A DNA stretch of 64,000 nucleotides from Pseudomonas sp. RIT-PI-q (GCF_001297125.1 NZ_LHPC01000021.1:62001-126000); one strand, 5' to 3'; counted from the stretch's first letter, positions 46,636-57,737 are shown. Program-made: numbers and translations. Notes: generated by a model from the letters alone, not told the origin.

Positions 46636-46649
46636 ACCTTTTAAAAGGT
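46636..46649. promoter_or_regulatory. 14-bp perfect palindrome upstream of prfC
   Basis: ACCTTTTAAAAGGT, 124 bp before prfC and 321 bp before the opuCD start. It may be a regulator site or half of a weak terminator. Rest of the 457-bp opuCD-prfC gap: REPIN 8, a TATACT -10-like box (46732-46737), and nothing else recognised. Confidence 0.3.
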
Positions 46650-46772
46650 TCCATAATTAAAAGCATTTAGCCACCCCGCATCCCGATCGCCCGTGGGCGA
46701 ACGGTGGTCCGGAGGTCGTGTTTTGGGCTATACTCGCCGCCCTTTTTTGAATCACCTGCCAGGCGATTTCCC

Positions 46773-48356
<1,584 letters not shown>

Positions 48357-48375
48357 GCGCTGATCGGCGATACCG

Positions 48376-48409
48376 AAAACCCCGTTGCGAAAGCTGCGGG
48401 GTTTTTTTT
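48376..48409 (+). terminator. Terminator of prfC
   Basis: AAAACCCCG ... CGGGG with a run of eight T. The middle of the stem has one mismatch around a GAAA loop. Confidence 0.88.
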
Positions 48410-48412
48410 ATG

Positions 48413-48516
48413 CCTGTAGGAGCGAGCTCGCTCGCGAAAAACGCCAACGATAATGCGCAGTGCCTGATGAAACGCAGCGTCCTGACATCCATCGCGAGCA
48501 AGCTCGCTCCTACAGG
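48413..48516. repeat. REPIN 9
   Basis: 25-nt arms 48413-48437 and 48492-48516 with one mismatch. It follows the prfC terminator at once. The 187 bp beyond it, to the MFS start, hold the candidate leader peptide and no other feature I can support. Confidence 0.9.
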
Positions 48517-48675
48517 TTGTGTGGTGCACCCGATCTCTGTGTCAGGCGTTTCTGTAGGTCTTCTTCCCTGATTTCGTAGCTTTACTCTGGTTTTCCGGTA
48601 TCGGGGCTTTTACCCGCGACAACGAACTCGTCGACGTCTAGGGTTCAGAGAACAGTTCGCAAGGAGCGACTTTCC

Positions 48676-48711
48676 ATGAGCAGGAGCCCCCGGAACCTTT
48701 GGCATGACTAG
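48676..48711 (+). CDS. Candidate 11-codon leader peptide of the MFS gene
   Basis: ATG 48676 follows a good AAGGAG (48661-48666) and codes MSRSPRNLWHD, ending at TAG 48709-48711, so that it overlaps the MFS ATG (48704) by eight bases in another frame. Translating ribosomes would end on top of the MFS start and could couple initiation there, since MFS has only a weak GGAA of its own. May be chance. Confidence 0.3.
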   Translation: MSRSPRNLWHD

Positions 48712-49942
48712 TCGGCTCACTCACCTGATTCGACTGGACGGCTATTTCTGTCCGATGGCCTGGATGCTGGCCGCGTTACTCTTCATCAATCGGTTGAGCG
48801 CCATGGTCAAGCTGTTCATGGCGCTGTACCTGCGTCAGGAACTTGGGCTGACGATTGAAACCGTGGGCTGGTTGTTATCCGGGTACGGGGCCGGGTTGCT
48901 GATAGGGTCGATGGTTGGCGGACTGCTGAGTGATCATGTCCCTACGGCGCGGCTCACCGCGGCGTTGTTTTTTGTCTCGGCATGGGTACTGGTCTTGTTG
49001 GGGCTGGTCACTGAGGTGTCGTTGCTGGCGGGCTTACTGCTATTCAGCGGTGTACTCGATGGTGCGATTCGTACGCTTCATCAGCGGTTGATCATGGAGT
49101 ATTGCCAGCTTGCACAGCGGGCTCGTGCGCAGTCATTGAGCCGTATTGCCAGGAACCTGGGCATGGCGGGCGCCGGGGTGATGGGTGGGTTTCTGGCGCA
49201 GACTGATTTTCGCTGGGTGTTTTTTGTCAGTGCGGCCATGACGCTGTTGGCGTTGTCCTGGTTTGTCCGGGTGACATTTCGTCGACCGGTTCTGCGGCCG
49301 GATGAAGGGCCTGACAGTGCTTCAGGCTTATGCGTGCCGTATCGAGACAAACCATTCCTTTGGCTACTGGCGGCTTCTGTCTTGCTCGGCATTGCCTTTG
49401 ACCCGGTCTACAGCCTGCTGGGCAACTATTTGCTCGAATACTATCGACTGGGTACGGAAGCCATCGGCTGGCAATTTGCGCTCAATGCAGTGCTGGTGGT
49501 GTTGCTGCAAATTCCGTTGTCTCACTGGAGTGAGCAGTGGGGTATGCGCCGGCAACTGCTGGCGGGCAGTGTGTTGTTGGCTGGCGGGCTCGGGATGTTG
49601 CCTTTGGGTTCCGGCTTGTTGTACGTCTGCCTGTCGACCGTGATTTGGTCGCTCGGCGAAGCGCTGTTCATGCCGCCACTGAACGTGCTGGTCATGCAGC
49701 ATGCGCAAGCCGGAAAAAGCGGGCAGTACTTTGGCCTGTTTTTCATGTGCTGGAGTGCCAGCGTACTGATTTCGCCGGCGCTTGGCGGCCAGTTGTATGG
49801 TCATTTCGGTGGGCACAGCGTGTGGCTTGTCAGCGCGGCCTTGGCGCTGTTGTCCATCCCGCTGTTTTATGGAGCGACGCGTTTATCGGAGCGGCAGCGG
49901 ATTCTCTCCTCGGCGCACGGCGAGCCCGCGTCACTTAGCTGA
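48704..49942 (+). CDS. MFS transporter, probable efflux type
   Basis: A 412-residue protein with 12 predicted membrane segments in two halves. The motif A-like loop is SMVGGLLSDHVPTARL after TM2, and the corresponding second-half loop is PLSHWSEQWGMRR. It looks like the DHA1 drug-efflux type by length and loop pattern, but no specific subfamily or substrate can be assigned. ATG 48704 (MTSRLTHLIRLDG) gives a short cytoplasmic leader before TM1. The gene appears to stand alone. Confidence 0.82.
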   Translation: MTSRLTHLIRLDGYFCPMAWMLAALLFINRLSAMVKLFMALYLRQELGLTIETVGWLLSGYGAGLLIGSMVGGLLSDHVPTARLTAALFFVSAWVLVLLGLVTEVSLLAGLLLFSGVLDGAIRTLHQRLIMEYCQLAQRARAQSLSRIARNLGMAGAGVMGGFLAQTDFRWVFFVSAAMTLLALSWFVRVTFRRPVLRPDEGPDSASGLCVPYRDKPFLWLLAASVLLGIAFDPVYSLLGNYLLEYYRLGTEAIGWQFALNAVLVVLLQIPLSHWSEQWGMRRQLLAGSVLLAGGLGMLPLGSGLLYVCLSTVIWSLGEALFMPPLNVLVMQHAQAGKSGQYFGLFFMCWSASVLISPALGGQLYGHFGGHSVWLVSAALALLSIPLFYGATRLSERQRILSSAHGEPASLS

Positions 49943-50098
49943 TCTGGTTATAGCCATTATGCAAAACCAATCTCCCTGTCTGCGGCATTCTGTCCATTCG
50001 ATAGCGTCCTATCTGGAGAACCGGGTGAATCGGAACTAGATTTCACTCAGCGCCAGACACGCACCCCATGCTTCACTGAAGAAAGGATGGAATCGGCT

Positions 50099-50353
50099 AT
50101 GAGCATTTTTCAACGCATTGTGCTGTTGCTTAAGGTTTTGGTGATGCTGTCCGTTGGTATGTCGGCGGCGTGGGCCGAGTGCGAGGATCATGGAGAGCAG
50201 GCTTCGAGTGGGCCGGTGGCGCACAGTGGCATGATGATCGCTAAATCAGAATCCGAGCCTGGAGACAAAGGTCAGGGCGGTAGCGAGGACGATGACGATT
50301 CGACCACCGAAGAGCCTGACAGCGACGACGATGAAGGCGACAGCCAGACGTAA
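50099..50353 (+). CDS. Small secreted acidic protein
   Basis: An 84-residue protein with a good signal peptide (MSIFQRIVLLLKVLVMLSVG ... AWA, cut before ECEDHG) and a mature part of about 54 residues that is very rich in Asp, Glu and Ser: a 25-residue C-terminal run has SEDDDDSTTEEPDSDDDEGD. A single Cys is present, and no lipobox. Start at ATG 50099 is preferred; ATG 50087 is in frame but has its Shine-Dalgarno too near. A charge-dense tail like this could bind divalent cations. It has no recognised family. The 156 bp upstream contain no other gene. Confidence 0.55.
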   Translation: MSIFQRIVLLLKVLVMLSVGMSAAWAECEDHGEQASSGPVAHSGMMIAKSESEPGDKGQGGSEDDDDSTTEEPDSDDDEGDSQT

Positions 50354-50369
50354 ATGACGGACAAAAGAA

Positions 50370-50413
50370 AACCCCTTCTGCCCGATTGATGCGCAATCGA
50401 AGCAGAAGGGGTT
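50370..50413. terminator. Long hairpin terminator between the small acidic gene and dppF
   Basis: AACCCCTTCTGC (50370-50381) pairs with GCAGAAGGGGTT (50402-50413), and inside it CGATTG pairs with CAATCG. On the minus strand it is followed by TTTCTTTTG, so it best fits the dpp operon end; it may act both ways. Confidence 0.75.
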
Positions 50414-50433
50414 AATGAACAGTTCGCTTATCC

Positions 50434-50525
50434 CTGTGGGAGCGGGCTTGCTCGCGAAAGCGGTCTGTCAGTCGGCAGCGATGTTGACTGAAATGACGCC
50501 TTCGCGAGCAAGCTCGCTCCTACAG
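50434..50525. repeat. REPIN 10, mixed arms
   Basis: 25-nt arms 50434-50458 and 50501-50525 with two mismatches: one arm is GTGGGAGCGGGC class and the other GTAGGAGCGAGC class. It ends 4 bp from the dppF stop. Confidence 0.88.
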
Positions 50526-50529
50526 TTTT

Positions 50530-51510
50530 TTATGCCGCGCCGTCGAGGAATTGCTCGGCGTAGTGGCAAGCCACCTGGCGGCTGTCGAGCAGGCGCAGGG
50601 CCGGCTCTTCAGTACTGCAGCGCTCGGTCGCGTACGGGCAGCGCTTGTGGAAAGCGCAGCCGGACGGCGGGTTCAGCGGGTTGGGCAACTCGCCGACGAT
50701 CTTGATTTTCGGTTTGTCCGGATCCGGGTGGATGGTCGGAGTCGCCGACAACAGCGCCTGGGTGTACGGGTGCAGGGGACGGGTGTAGATGTCCTCTTTC
50801 GGGCCCATTTCCACGGGTCTGCCGAGGTACATCACCATCACGTGGTCGGCGACGTGACGCACCACCGCCAGGTTGTGGGAGATGAACACGTAGGCGGTGT
50901 TGAACTCTTGCTGCAGGTCCATGAACAGGTTCAGCACCTGCGCCTGAATCGACACGTCCAGTGCGGAAGTCGGTTCGTCCGCCACCAGCACTTTCGGCTG
51001 CAGCATCATCGCGCGAGCCAGGGCGATCCGCTGGCGCTGACCGCCGGAGAACATGTGCGGATAACGCTGGTAGTGCTCAGGGCGCAAGCCCACCTGCTTC
51101 ATCATCGCCTGGACTTTCTCGCGACGTTCGGCGGCGCTGAGGCTGGTGTTGATCAGCAGCGGTTCGGCCAACTGATCACCGACCTTTTGCCGTGGGTTCA
51201 ACGACGCATACGGGCTCTGGAACACCATCTGCACGTCTTTGCGCAGTTGCTTGCGTTCAGCCTTGTTGGCGCCGGTGACTTCCTGCCCGGCGATTTTCAA
51301 GGAACCGGAGGACGGCTCTTCGATCAGCGTCAGGGCACGGGCCAGGGTGGACTTGCCGCAACCCGATTCGCCGACGACAGCGAGGGTCTTGCCGGCTTCC
51401 AGTTCAAACGACACGCCGTTCAGGGCGCGCACGGTCGCATGGCCCTTGAACAAGCCACGGGACACTTCGTAGTGACGGGTCAGGTCGCGGGCGGTAAGTA
51501 CGACGGCCAT
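50530..51510 (-). CDS. dppF: Dipeptide ABC transporter ATPase DppF
   Basis: A 326-residue ATPase with Walker A GESGCGKSTL, signature FSGGQRQRIALARAM, Walker B VLVADEPTSALD and H-loop FISHNLAVV, and the C-terminal oligopeptide/dipeptide domain with a Cys-rich motif (GCAFHKRCPYATERC). Pairs with DppD to drive DppBC. It starts at ATG 51510, one base into the dppD stop (TAATG). Last gene of the operon. Confidence 0.94.
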   Translation of the reverse strand: MAVVLTARDLTRHYEVSRGLFKGHATVRALNGVSFELEAGKTLAVVGESGCGKSTLARALTLIEEPSSGSLKIAGQEVTGANKAERKQLRKDVQMVFQSPYASLNPRQKVGDQLAEPLLINTSLSAAERREKVQAMMKQVGLRPEHYQRYPHMFSGGQRQRIALARAMMLQPKVLVADEPTSALDVSIQAQVLNLFMDLQQEFNTAYVFISHNLAVVRHVADHVMVMYLGRPVEMGPKEDIYTRPLHPYTQALLSATPTIHPDPDKPKIKIVGELPNPLNPPSGCAFHKRCPYATERCSTEEPALRLLDSRQVACHYAEQFLDGAA

Positions 51511-52478
51511 TACGCCACCTCCTGATTCAGCGGGTAGAAGCAGCGGGCGAGGCTGTTGCTTTTCGGGTCGAGCGCCGGACGTTGGGTGCGGCAGTTTTCC
51601 TTCACATACGGGCAGCGTGGCGACAGCAGGCAGCCTTGCGGACGGTCATAACGACCGGGAACGATGCCCGGCAGCGTGGCCAGTCGCGATTCACCCAGGC
51701 TGTGTTCCGGAATGGCCTTGAGCAGCGCTTCGCTGTACGGATGCGCCGGAATGTCGAACAGCTGTGGCACCTGACCCACTTCGACCGCTTGGCCGGCGTA
51801 CATCACGCACACGCGCTGGGCGGTTTCGGCCACGACCGCGAGGTCGTGGGTGATCAGCACCAGGCCCATGTTCTGCTCTTTCTGCAACGCCAGCAGCAGG
51901 TCCATGATCTGCGCCTGAATCGTTACGTCGAGTGCCGTGGTCGGTTCGTCGGCGATCAGCAGTTTCGGTTCGCCGGCAATCGCCATGGCGATCGCAACGC
52001 GCTGGCTCATACCGCCGGACAGTTGGTGCGGGTAGGCGTCCATACGGCTGGCGGCGCCGGGGATTTCCACTTTTTCCAGCAGCTCGATCGCGCGGGCGCG
52101 GGCTTGCTTGCTGGACATTTTCAGGTGCAGGCGCAGCACTTCTTCGATCTGGAAACCGACGGTGTAGCTCGGGTTCAGCGCGGTCATCGGGTCCTGGAAG
52201 ACCATGGCCAGGTCTTTGCCGACGATTTGCCGGCGTTGACGGTTGCTCAGCTTGAGCATGTTCTTGCCATCGAAATTCAGGGCGTCGGCGGTGACGATCC
52301 CCGGATGTTCGATCAGGCCCATCAGCGCCATCATGGTCACGGACTTGCCGGAACCCGATTCGCCAACGATGGCCAGGACTTCGCCCTTGTCCACGGTGAT
52401 GTCGAGACCGTCGACCACCGGAACGGCGTTCTTGTCGCCGAAGCGAACGTTGAGATTCTTGATTTCTAACAGTGACAT
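51510..52478 (-). CDS. dppD: Dipeptide ABC transporter ATPase DppD
   Basis: A 322-residue ATPase: Walker [11 protein letters not shown], signature [15 protein letters not shown], Walker [14 protein letters not shown]-loop LITHDLAVV. Its C-terminal domain carries four cysteines ([15 protein letters not shown], then ARCFYPL), the pattern proposed to hold an iron-sulfur cluster in some Dpp/Opp ATPases. ATG 52478 has GAGGAG upstream; the longer open frame starts inside dppC. It lies 10 bp after dppC. Confidence 0.94.
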   Translation of the reverse strand: MSLLEIKNLNVRFGDKNAVPVVDGLDITVDKGEVLAIVGESGSGKSVTMMALMGLIEHPGIVTADALNFDGKNMLKLSNRQRRQIVGKDLAMVFQDPMTALNPSYTVGFQIEEVLRLHLKMSSKQARARAIELLEKVEIPGAASRMDAYPHQLSGGMSQRVAIAMAIAGEPKLLIADEPTTALDVTIQAQIMDLLLALQKEQNMGLVLITHDLAVVAETAQRVCVMYAGQAVEVGQVPQLFDIPAHPYSEALLKAIPEHSLGESRLATLPGIVPGRYDRPQGCLLSPRCPYVKENCRTQRPALDPKSNSLARCFYPLNQEVA

Positions 52479-52488
52479 TTGAATCTCC

Positions 52489-53400
52489 TCAGGCGGCGTT
52501 CTTGAGTTTCGGGTCCAGCGCATCGCGCAGGCCGTCGCCCATCAAGTTGATTGCCAGCACGCTGAGCAAAATGGTCAAACCAGGCAGGCTGACGACCCAC
52601 CAGGCGCGTTCGATGTAGTCGCGAGCCGAAGCCAGCATGGTGCCCCACTCAGGGGTTGGCGGTTGTACGCCAAGGCCGAGGAAGCCCAGTGCGGCGGCAT
52701 CGAGAATCGCCGAGGAGAAGCTCAAGGTCGCCTGAACGATCAGCGGCGCCATGCAGTTAGGCAGCACGGTGACGAACATCAGGCGTGGCAGAGTGGCACC
52801 GGCCAGGCGCGCGGCAGTCACGTAGTCGCGGTTCAGTTCGCCCATCACCGCGGCGCGGGTCAGACGGACATAGGACGGCAGGGACACCACGGCGATCGCA
52901 ATCACGGTGTTGATCAGGCCAGGGCCGAGGATGGCGACAATCGCCACGGCCAGCAGCAGGGACGGCAGGGCCAGCATGATGTCCATCAGACGCATGATGG
53001 TCGGGCCGAGCACGCGTGGGAAGAACCCGGCTAACAGACCCAGCAGGATCCCTGGAATCAGCGACATCACCACCGACGACAAGCCGATCATCAAGGACAG
53101 CCGCGAGCCAGTGATCAGGCGCGACAGCAGGTCGCGACCCAGTTCATCGGTGCCGAGCAGGAATTGAATCTGCCCGCCTTCCAGCCAGGCCGGCGGGGTC
53201 AACAGGAAGTCGCGGAATTGCTCGCTCGGGTTATGCGGCGCAACCCACGGGGCGAAGATCGCGCAGAAAATCACCAGCAGCATGAACATCAGGCCGGCGA
53301 CGGCACCTTTGTTCTTGGAGAACGCTTGCCAGAATTCTTTGTAAGGGGACGGATATAGCAGGCTTTGATCGACTGCTACCGATGGAATTGGAGTGGTCAT
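52489..53400 (-). CDS. dppC: Dipeptide ABC transporter permease DppC
   Basis: A 303-residue permease: a long cytoplasmic N-terminus, then six membrane segments (the first about 32-55), the [16 protein letters not shown] motif before the permease core, and the EAA loop ([14 protein letters not shown]). ATG 53400 ([12 protein letters not shown]) is preferred to ATG 53406 for Shine-Dalgarno spacing. It lies 10 bp after dppB. Confidence 0.93.
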   Translation of the reverse strand: MTTPIPSVAVDQSLLYPSPYKEFWQAFSKNKGAVAGLMFMLLVIFCAIFAPWVAPHNPSEQFRDFLLTPPAWLEGGQIQFLLGTDELGRDLLSRLITGSRLSLMIGLSSVVMSLIPGILLGLLAGFFPRVLGPTIMRLMDIMLALPSLLLAVAIVAILGPGLINTVIAIAVVSLPSYVRLTRAAVMGELNRDYVTAARLAGATLPRLMFVTVLPNCMAPLIVQATLSFSSAILDAAALGFLGLGVQPPTPEWGTMLASARDYIERAWWVVSLPGLTILLSVLAINLMGDGLRDALDPKLKNAA

Positions 53401-53410
53401 GGTCATGATC

Positions 53411-54421
53411 TCAGCGCTGGTGACGGATGCGTGGGTTGGCAAAGCCGTAGAGGATGTCCACCACGAAATTGACCACAATCACCAGGCAGGCGATTAACAG
53501 GATGCCGTTTTGCACCACGGGATAATCCCGTGCGCCAATGGCTTCGATCAGCCATTTGCCGATGCCCGGCCAAGAGAAGATGGTTTCGGTCAGGACTGCA
53601 CCGGCGAGCAATGTACCGACTTGCAGGCCGACCACGGTCAGTACCGGAATCAGCGCGTTGCGCAGGCCGTGGACGAACACCACGCGCGACGGCGACAGGC
53701 CTTTGGCGCGGGCGGTACGGATGTAGTCTTCACGCAGCACTTCGAGCATCGAAGAGCGGGTCATCCGCGCAATCACCGCCAGCGGAATGGTGCCCAGCAC
53801 AATGGCCGGAAGGATCAGGTGATGCAGGGCGTCGAAGAACGCACCGACGTCATCGGCCAGCAGCGTATCGATGAGCATGAAGCCGGTGCGCGGCTCGATG
53901 TCATAGAGCAGGTCGATCCGCCCGGAGACCGGGGTCCAGCCCAGGGACACCGAGAAGAACATGATCAGGATCAGGCCCCACCAGAAGATCGGCATCGAAT
54001 ATCCCGCCAGGGAGATGCCCATCACCCCATGGTCGAACAGGGATCCTCGCTTGAGTGCCGCGATCACCCCGGCCAGGAGGCCCAGGATGCCGGCGAACAA
54101 CAGGGCGGCCATGGACAGTTCCAGGGTCGCGGGGAATAGAGACGTGAATTCGCTCCACACACTTTCACGGGTACGCAGGGATTCACCGAGGTCGCCGTGG
54201 GCCAACTTGCCGATGTAGTCCAGGTATTGGGCATACAACGGTTTGTTAAGGCCAAGGCGTTCCATTGCCTGAGCATGCATTTCGGGGTCGACACGACGTT
54301 CGCCCATCATCACTTCCACGGGGTCGCCAGGAATCATGCGAATCAACGCGAAAGTCAGCAAGGTGATGCCGAAGAACGTGGGAATCAATAACCCCAGTCG
54401 GCGGGCAATAAAACTAAACAT
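53411..54421 (-). CDS. dppB: Dipeptide ABC transporter permease DppB
   Basis: A 336-residue permease with six membrane segments (the first at about 8-30: LGLLIPTFFGITLLTFALI), the periplasmic domain with LGLNKPLYAQYLDYIG, and the EAA loop (RTARAKGLSPSRVVF). Forms the inner-membrane channel with DppC. Preceded by a 12-bp hairpin after dppA4. Confidence 0.94.
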   Translation of the reverse strand: MFSFIARRLGLLIPTFFGITLLTFALIRMIPGDPVEVMMGERRVDPEMHAQAMERLGLNKPLYAQYLDYIGKLAHGDLGESLRTRESVWSEFTSLFPATLELSMAALLFAGILGLLAGVIAALKRGSLFDHGVMGISLAGYSMPIFWWGLILIMFFSVSLGWTPVSGRIDLLYDIEPRTGFMLIDTLLADDVGAFFDALHHLILPAIVLGTIPLAVIARMTRSSMLEVLREDYIRTARAKGLSPSRVVFVHGLRNALIPVLTVVGLQVGTLLAGAVLTETIFSWPGIGKWLIEAIGARDYPVVQNGILLIACLVIVVNFVVDILYGFANPRIRHQR

Positions 54422-54455
54422 CTTGTGGTGTACCTCATCAGCCGGTTAGGCGTGC

Positions 54456-54482
54456 CCGGCATTCCTGGGTCAGGAATGCCGG
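54456..54482 (-). promoter_or_regulatory. Intercistronic hairpin between dppA4 and dppB
   Basis: CCGGCATTCCTG (54456-54467), loop of 3, CAGGAATGCCGG (54471-54482): perfect 12-bp stem without a U tract. It probably protects upstream dppA4 mRNA from 3' exonucleases and so keeps binding protein above permease level. Confidence 0.65.
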
Positions 54483-54493
54483 TAGTTTCTTAT

Positions 54494-56089
54494 CTACTTC
54501 ACCTGGGTGGTGGCGAAGTTATTAGTGGTGAGCGGGCTAATGTGATAGCCCTCTACGTTGTTGCGCATTGCAGTGAACATACGGGTGTGCGCCATGCTGA
54601 TCCATGGCTGGTCCTGGTTGAAAACCTCCTGGGCTTGCTCATAGAGCGCTGCGCGTTCCGCCGGGTTAACTTTAGCCCGGGCTTCATCGATCAGCGCCTG
54701 GAACTTCTCATTGCACCAGCGCGCGTAGTTTTCGCCGTTTTTGGCGGCCTCGCAACTGAGCATAGGCGTCAGGAAGTTATCCGGGTCGCCGTTATCGCCC
54801 GCCCATCCGGCGGAAACCATGTCGTGCTCGCCATTTTTCGCGCGTTTGAGCATTTCGCCCCATTCCATGACGCGAATATCGACCTTGATCCCGACCCGTG
54901 CCAGGTCCGACTGCATCATCTGCGCGCCGAGCATAGGGTTAGGGTTGGTCGGGCCGCCACCGTTACGGGTGAACAGGGTGAACGTGGTGCCTTCCGGTAC
55001 GCCGGCTTCCTTGAGCAGGGCGCGCGCCTTGTCCAGGTCGTGGGCCGGGTTCTTCAGGGTGTGGTTGTAACCCAGCAGGGTGTCCGGGTACGGGTTGACC
55101 GCTGCCGTTGCATTGCCTTTGCCAAACAGTGCATTGACGTAGGCTTCCTTGTCGAAGGCGATGTCGATGGCTTTGCGCACCCGCACATCACTCATGTACT
55201 TGTGAGTGGTGTTCATGGCGACGTACGAAACGGTCATCGCGTTCAGTTCGTCGACTTTCAGGTTGGTGTCTTTCTTGATGCTCGGGATGTCATCCGGTTT
55301 CGGATACAGCGCGATCTGGCACTCGTTGGCCTTGAGCTTTTGCAGGCGCACGTTGTTGTCGGTGGCGATGGCCAGGATCAGCGCGTCAGCCGGTGGCTTG
55401 CCACGGAAGTAGTCCGGGTTGGCCTTGAAGCGAACCTGGGCGTCCTTGTTGTAGCGCTGGAAGACGAACGGGCCGGTGCCCACCGGTTTGTTGTTCAAGT
55501 CGCCGGTCTTGTTGGCCTTGAGCAACTGGTCGGCGTATTCGGCGGAGTAGATCGAGGAGAAGGCCATGGCGATGTCGGCCAGGAACGGCGCTTCACGACG
55601 GGTCAGGGTAAACGTGACCGTGTTGTCGTCGATCTTCTCGACACTTTTGAGCAGTTCTTTGAAGCCCATGCTTTCAAAGTACGGGAAGCCCACGCTCGAC
55701 AGCTTGTGCCATGGATGGTTTGGGTCCAGCTGACGCTGGAAGCTCCAGACCACGTCGTCGGCATTCATGTCGCGGGTCGGCTTGAAGTATTCGGTGGTGT
55801 GGAACTTGACGCCTTTACGCAGGTGGAACGTGTAGGTCAAACCGTCTTCGCTGATGTCCCAGGAGTCGGCCAGTGCCGGAATCACTTCAGTGGTGCCGGG
55901 CTTGAAATCCGCCAGGCGATTGAAGATGGTTTCGGCCACTGCATCGGCGGTGACTGCAGTCGTGTACTGGACCATGTCGAAGCCTTCCGGACTGGCTTCG
56001 GTGCAAACCACCAGGGGTTTGGCCGAGACGCCAACAGCGACACTCAGCAACGCGGCCGCGATGGCCGCACGTAGGGGAAGCATTTTCAT
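54494..56089 (-). CDS. dppA4: Dipeptide-binding protein (DppA4-like)
   Basis: A 531-residue SBP_bac_5 periplasmic protein: signal peptide (about 1-23, AAALLSVAVGVSA-K), then LVVCTEASPEGFD, the conserved FHLRKGVKFHTTEYFKPTRD block, and the peptide-site region (GWAGDNGDPDNFLTP). The ATG at 56089 has GAGGG 7 nt upstream; a TTG three bases earlier is in frame. It is the binding protein next to dppBCDF, and the most distant in sequence from the other three here. Confidence 0.9.
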   Translation of the reverse strand: MKMLPLRAAIAAALLSVAVGVSAKPLVVCTEASPEGFDMVQYTTAVTADAVAETIFNRLADFKPGTTEVIPALADSWDISEDGLTYTFHLRKGVKFHTTEYFKPTRDMNADDVVWSFQRQLDPNHPWHKLSSVGFPYFESMGFKELLKSVEKIDDNTVTFTLTRREAPFLADIAMAFSSIYSAEYADQLLKANKTGDLNNKPVGTGPFVFQRYNKDAQVRFKANPDYFRGKPPADALILAIATDNNVRLQKLKANECQIALYPKPDDIPSIKKDTNLKVDELNAMTVSYVAMNTTHKYMSDVRVRKAIDIAFDKEAYVNALFGKGNATAAVNPYPDTLLGYNHTLKNPAHDLDKARALLKEAGVPEGTTFTLFTRNGGGPTNPNPMLGAQMMQSDLARVGIKVDIRVMEWGEMLKRAKNGEHDMVSAGWAGDNGDPDNFLTPMLSCEAAKNGENYARWCNEKFQALIDEARAKVNPAERAALYEQAQEVFNQDQPWISMAHTRMFTAMRNNVEGYHISPLTTNNFATTQVK

Positions 56090-56119
56090 CAAGAACCCTC
56101 TGCAATCGGTTGAAAGGAC

Positions 56120-56161
56120 AAAAGCCGAACGGCCGATTCATTACTGAATCAGCCGTTCGGC
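56120..56161 (-). terminator. Terminator after opdP
   Basis: 17-nt arms (56124-56140, 56145-56161) with one mismatch, loop of 4; the minus-strand tail is TTTTG. It reduces read-through from opdP to dppA4. Confidence 0.8.
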
Positions 56162-56168
56162 AGGTGCA

Positions 56169-57602
56169 TTACAGGATGTTGAACGGGATGGTGGTCACGA
56201 GACGGAACTCGTTGATGCTGCCATCCGCCTGGTTTTCGCTGGCGCGGTGAGCGGTGTAGGTCGCCCGGATCGCGGTGGCTTTGAGCGGGCCACTCTGTAC
56301 GGCGTACGAAGCACCGATGCCGTATTCATAGTGGTGTTCGCCGTCCTGGGACTGGATACCGTCGTAACCCTTGCCTGCTACACCTTCGTTGCCGGTGTAG
56401 TGAGTACCGTCGATGCCCCAGCCGCGAGCCTGGTAGATGTTGAACTTCAGGCCTGGCACGCCGTATTCGGCCATGTTCAGACCGTAGGCAATCTGGAAGG
56501 ACTTCTCGTTCGGGCCGTTGAAGTCCGACAGCAGGGAGTTGGCCAGGTAGATGCCGTTGGTTTCGTGCAGGTAGTCGAAGTATTCGTTACCGTTCACTTC
56601 CTGATACGAGAAGGTCAGGCTGTGGGCCTGGTGGGTCAGGCCGAACGACAGGGAGTAAGTGTCGTTATCGATTTCGCCCAGTTTGGCCGAACCTGAATCG
56701 ACAGTTTTGTAGTAGTTCAGGCCGGTGGTCAGGCTCAGAACCGAACTGTCACCCAGCACGTGAGTGGCGCCGAAGTAGTACTGGTTCCACAGGTCTTCAG
56801 CCTGGGTGCCCCACAGGCTGGTGGTCAGGCTGGCGAACGGGGTGTAGGTAATACCGGCCGTGTTGACGTGATCGGTTTCAGCATCCGAATTGCCGTATTC
56901 GGAGCGGAACTTGCTCAGGCTTTCTTCGGTACGCGGCGAAACGCGGTCAAAGGTTCCTGCGTCGAAGGACAGGTTGTTCAGCTCTTCGCTGTGGATCGCC
57001 ACGCCTTCGAAGCTCGAAGGCAATGGACGGTTGCCGATCACATCGACCTGCGGACTGCTGAAGTTCATGCGGCCGGCGGTCAGGGTGGTGTTGGAGACAC
57101 GGGCCTTGATGTTGGCCAGGCCGATTTTGCTCCACTGACCTTGAGCGTCGCCGCCTTCTTTGGTCAGGGTACGGTTGTTGCCTGCGCCTGGACGAGTGCC
57201 CGGTGCGCCGCCGTTGTTGGACGCCAGGTTCTCGCGGTCACGTTCCAGCGCGATGGCGTTGTAGGCCGCCACTTCAGTGCTGAAACCCACGGTGCCTTCG
57301 GTGAAGCCCGAGTTGTACTTGACGATGGTGCCCTGGACCCAGTTGATACGACGATCAGTCGGAGTCGAAACGCCATCTTTTTTATAGGCGAACTTGCCAC
57401 CACGTTTCAGTTGTTCGTTGGCATACCAGTTACGGGTGCTGCCGGTCACTGTGCTGCCTTCGATAAAGCCGGTTGCATCGGCTTGAGCGCTTTTGGTGTT
57501 GACCGTAACCGGGGTGAATTCCTGGCTCTGGGTTTCTGCGTACGCCGAGGCGGTTACGCTGCTGATGGCCAAGGCCAATAACGCGGTGCTGCTCAGTTTC
57601 AT
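56169..57602 (-). CDS. opdP: OprD-family outer-membrane porin OpdP
   Basis: A 477-residue OprD-family porin: signal peptide (MKLSSTALLALAISSVTASAYA), an 18-strand barrel, and a C-terminal ending in L. Family landmarks are the ARVSNTTLTAGRMNFSSPQVD block (basic ladder arginines) and RLVTTIPFNIL end. Its position inside a dpp cluster implies dipeptide uptake, as for OpdP (glycine-glutamate) of P. aeruginosa. ATG 57602 has AAGGAG about 8 nt upstream. It lies between dppA3 and dppA4. Confidence 0.88.
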   Translation of the reverse strand: MKLSSTALLALAISSVTASAYAETQSQEFTPVTVNTKSAQADATGFIEGSTVTGSTRNWYANEQLKRGGKFAYKKDGVSTPTDRRINWVQGTIVKYNSGFTEGTVGFSTEVAAYNAIALERDRENLASNNGGAPGTRPGAGNNRTLTKEGGDAQGQWSKIGLANIKARVSNTTLTAGRMNFSSPQVDVIGNRPLPSSFEGVAIHSEELNNLSFDAGTFDRVSPRTEESLSKFRSEYGNSDAETDHVNTAGITYTPFASLTTSLWGTQAEDLWNQYYFGATHVLGDSSVLSLTTGLNYYKTVDSGSAKLGEIDNDTYSLSFGLTHQAHSLTFSYQEVNGNEYFDYLHETNGIYLANSLLSDFNGPNEKSFQIAYGLNMAEYGVPGLKFNIYQARGWGIDGTHYTGNEGVAGKGYDGIQSQDGEHHYEYGIGASYAVQSGPLKATAIRATYTAHRASENQADGSINEFRLVTTIPFNIL

Positions 57603-57737
57603 GGGTGAAGCTCCTTACTTTCTTTTTTTTAATGCCGGTCTTTTTTGGTGATCCGGCTATTTGGTTTAGAACTCATACAAGGCATCGCAAACGTTTGCTG
57701 TAGACCGGTTTGGCGATTTACGGCAATACGCTTGCGT

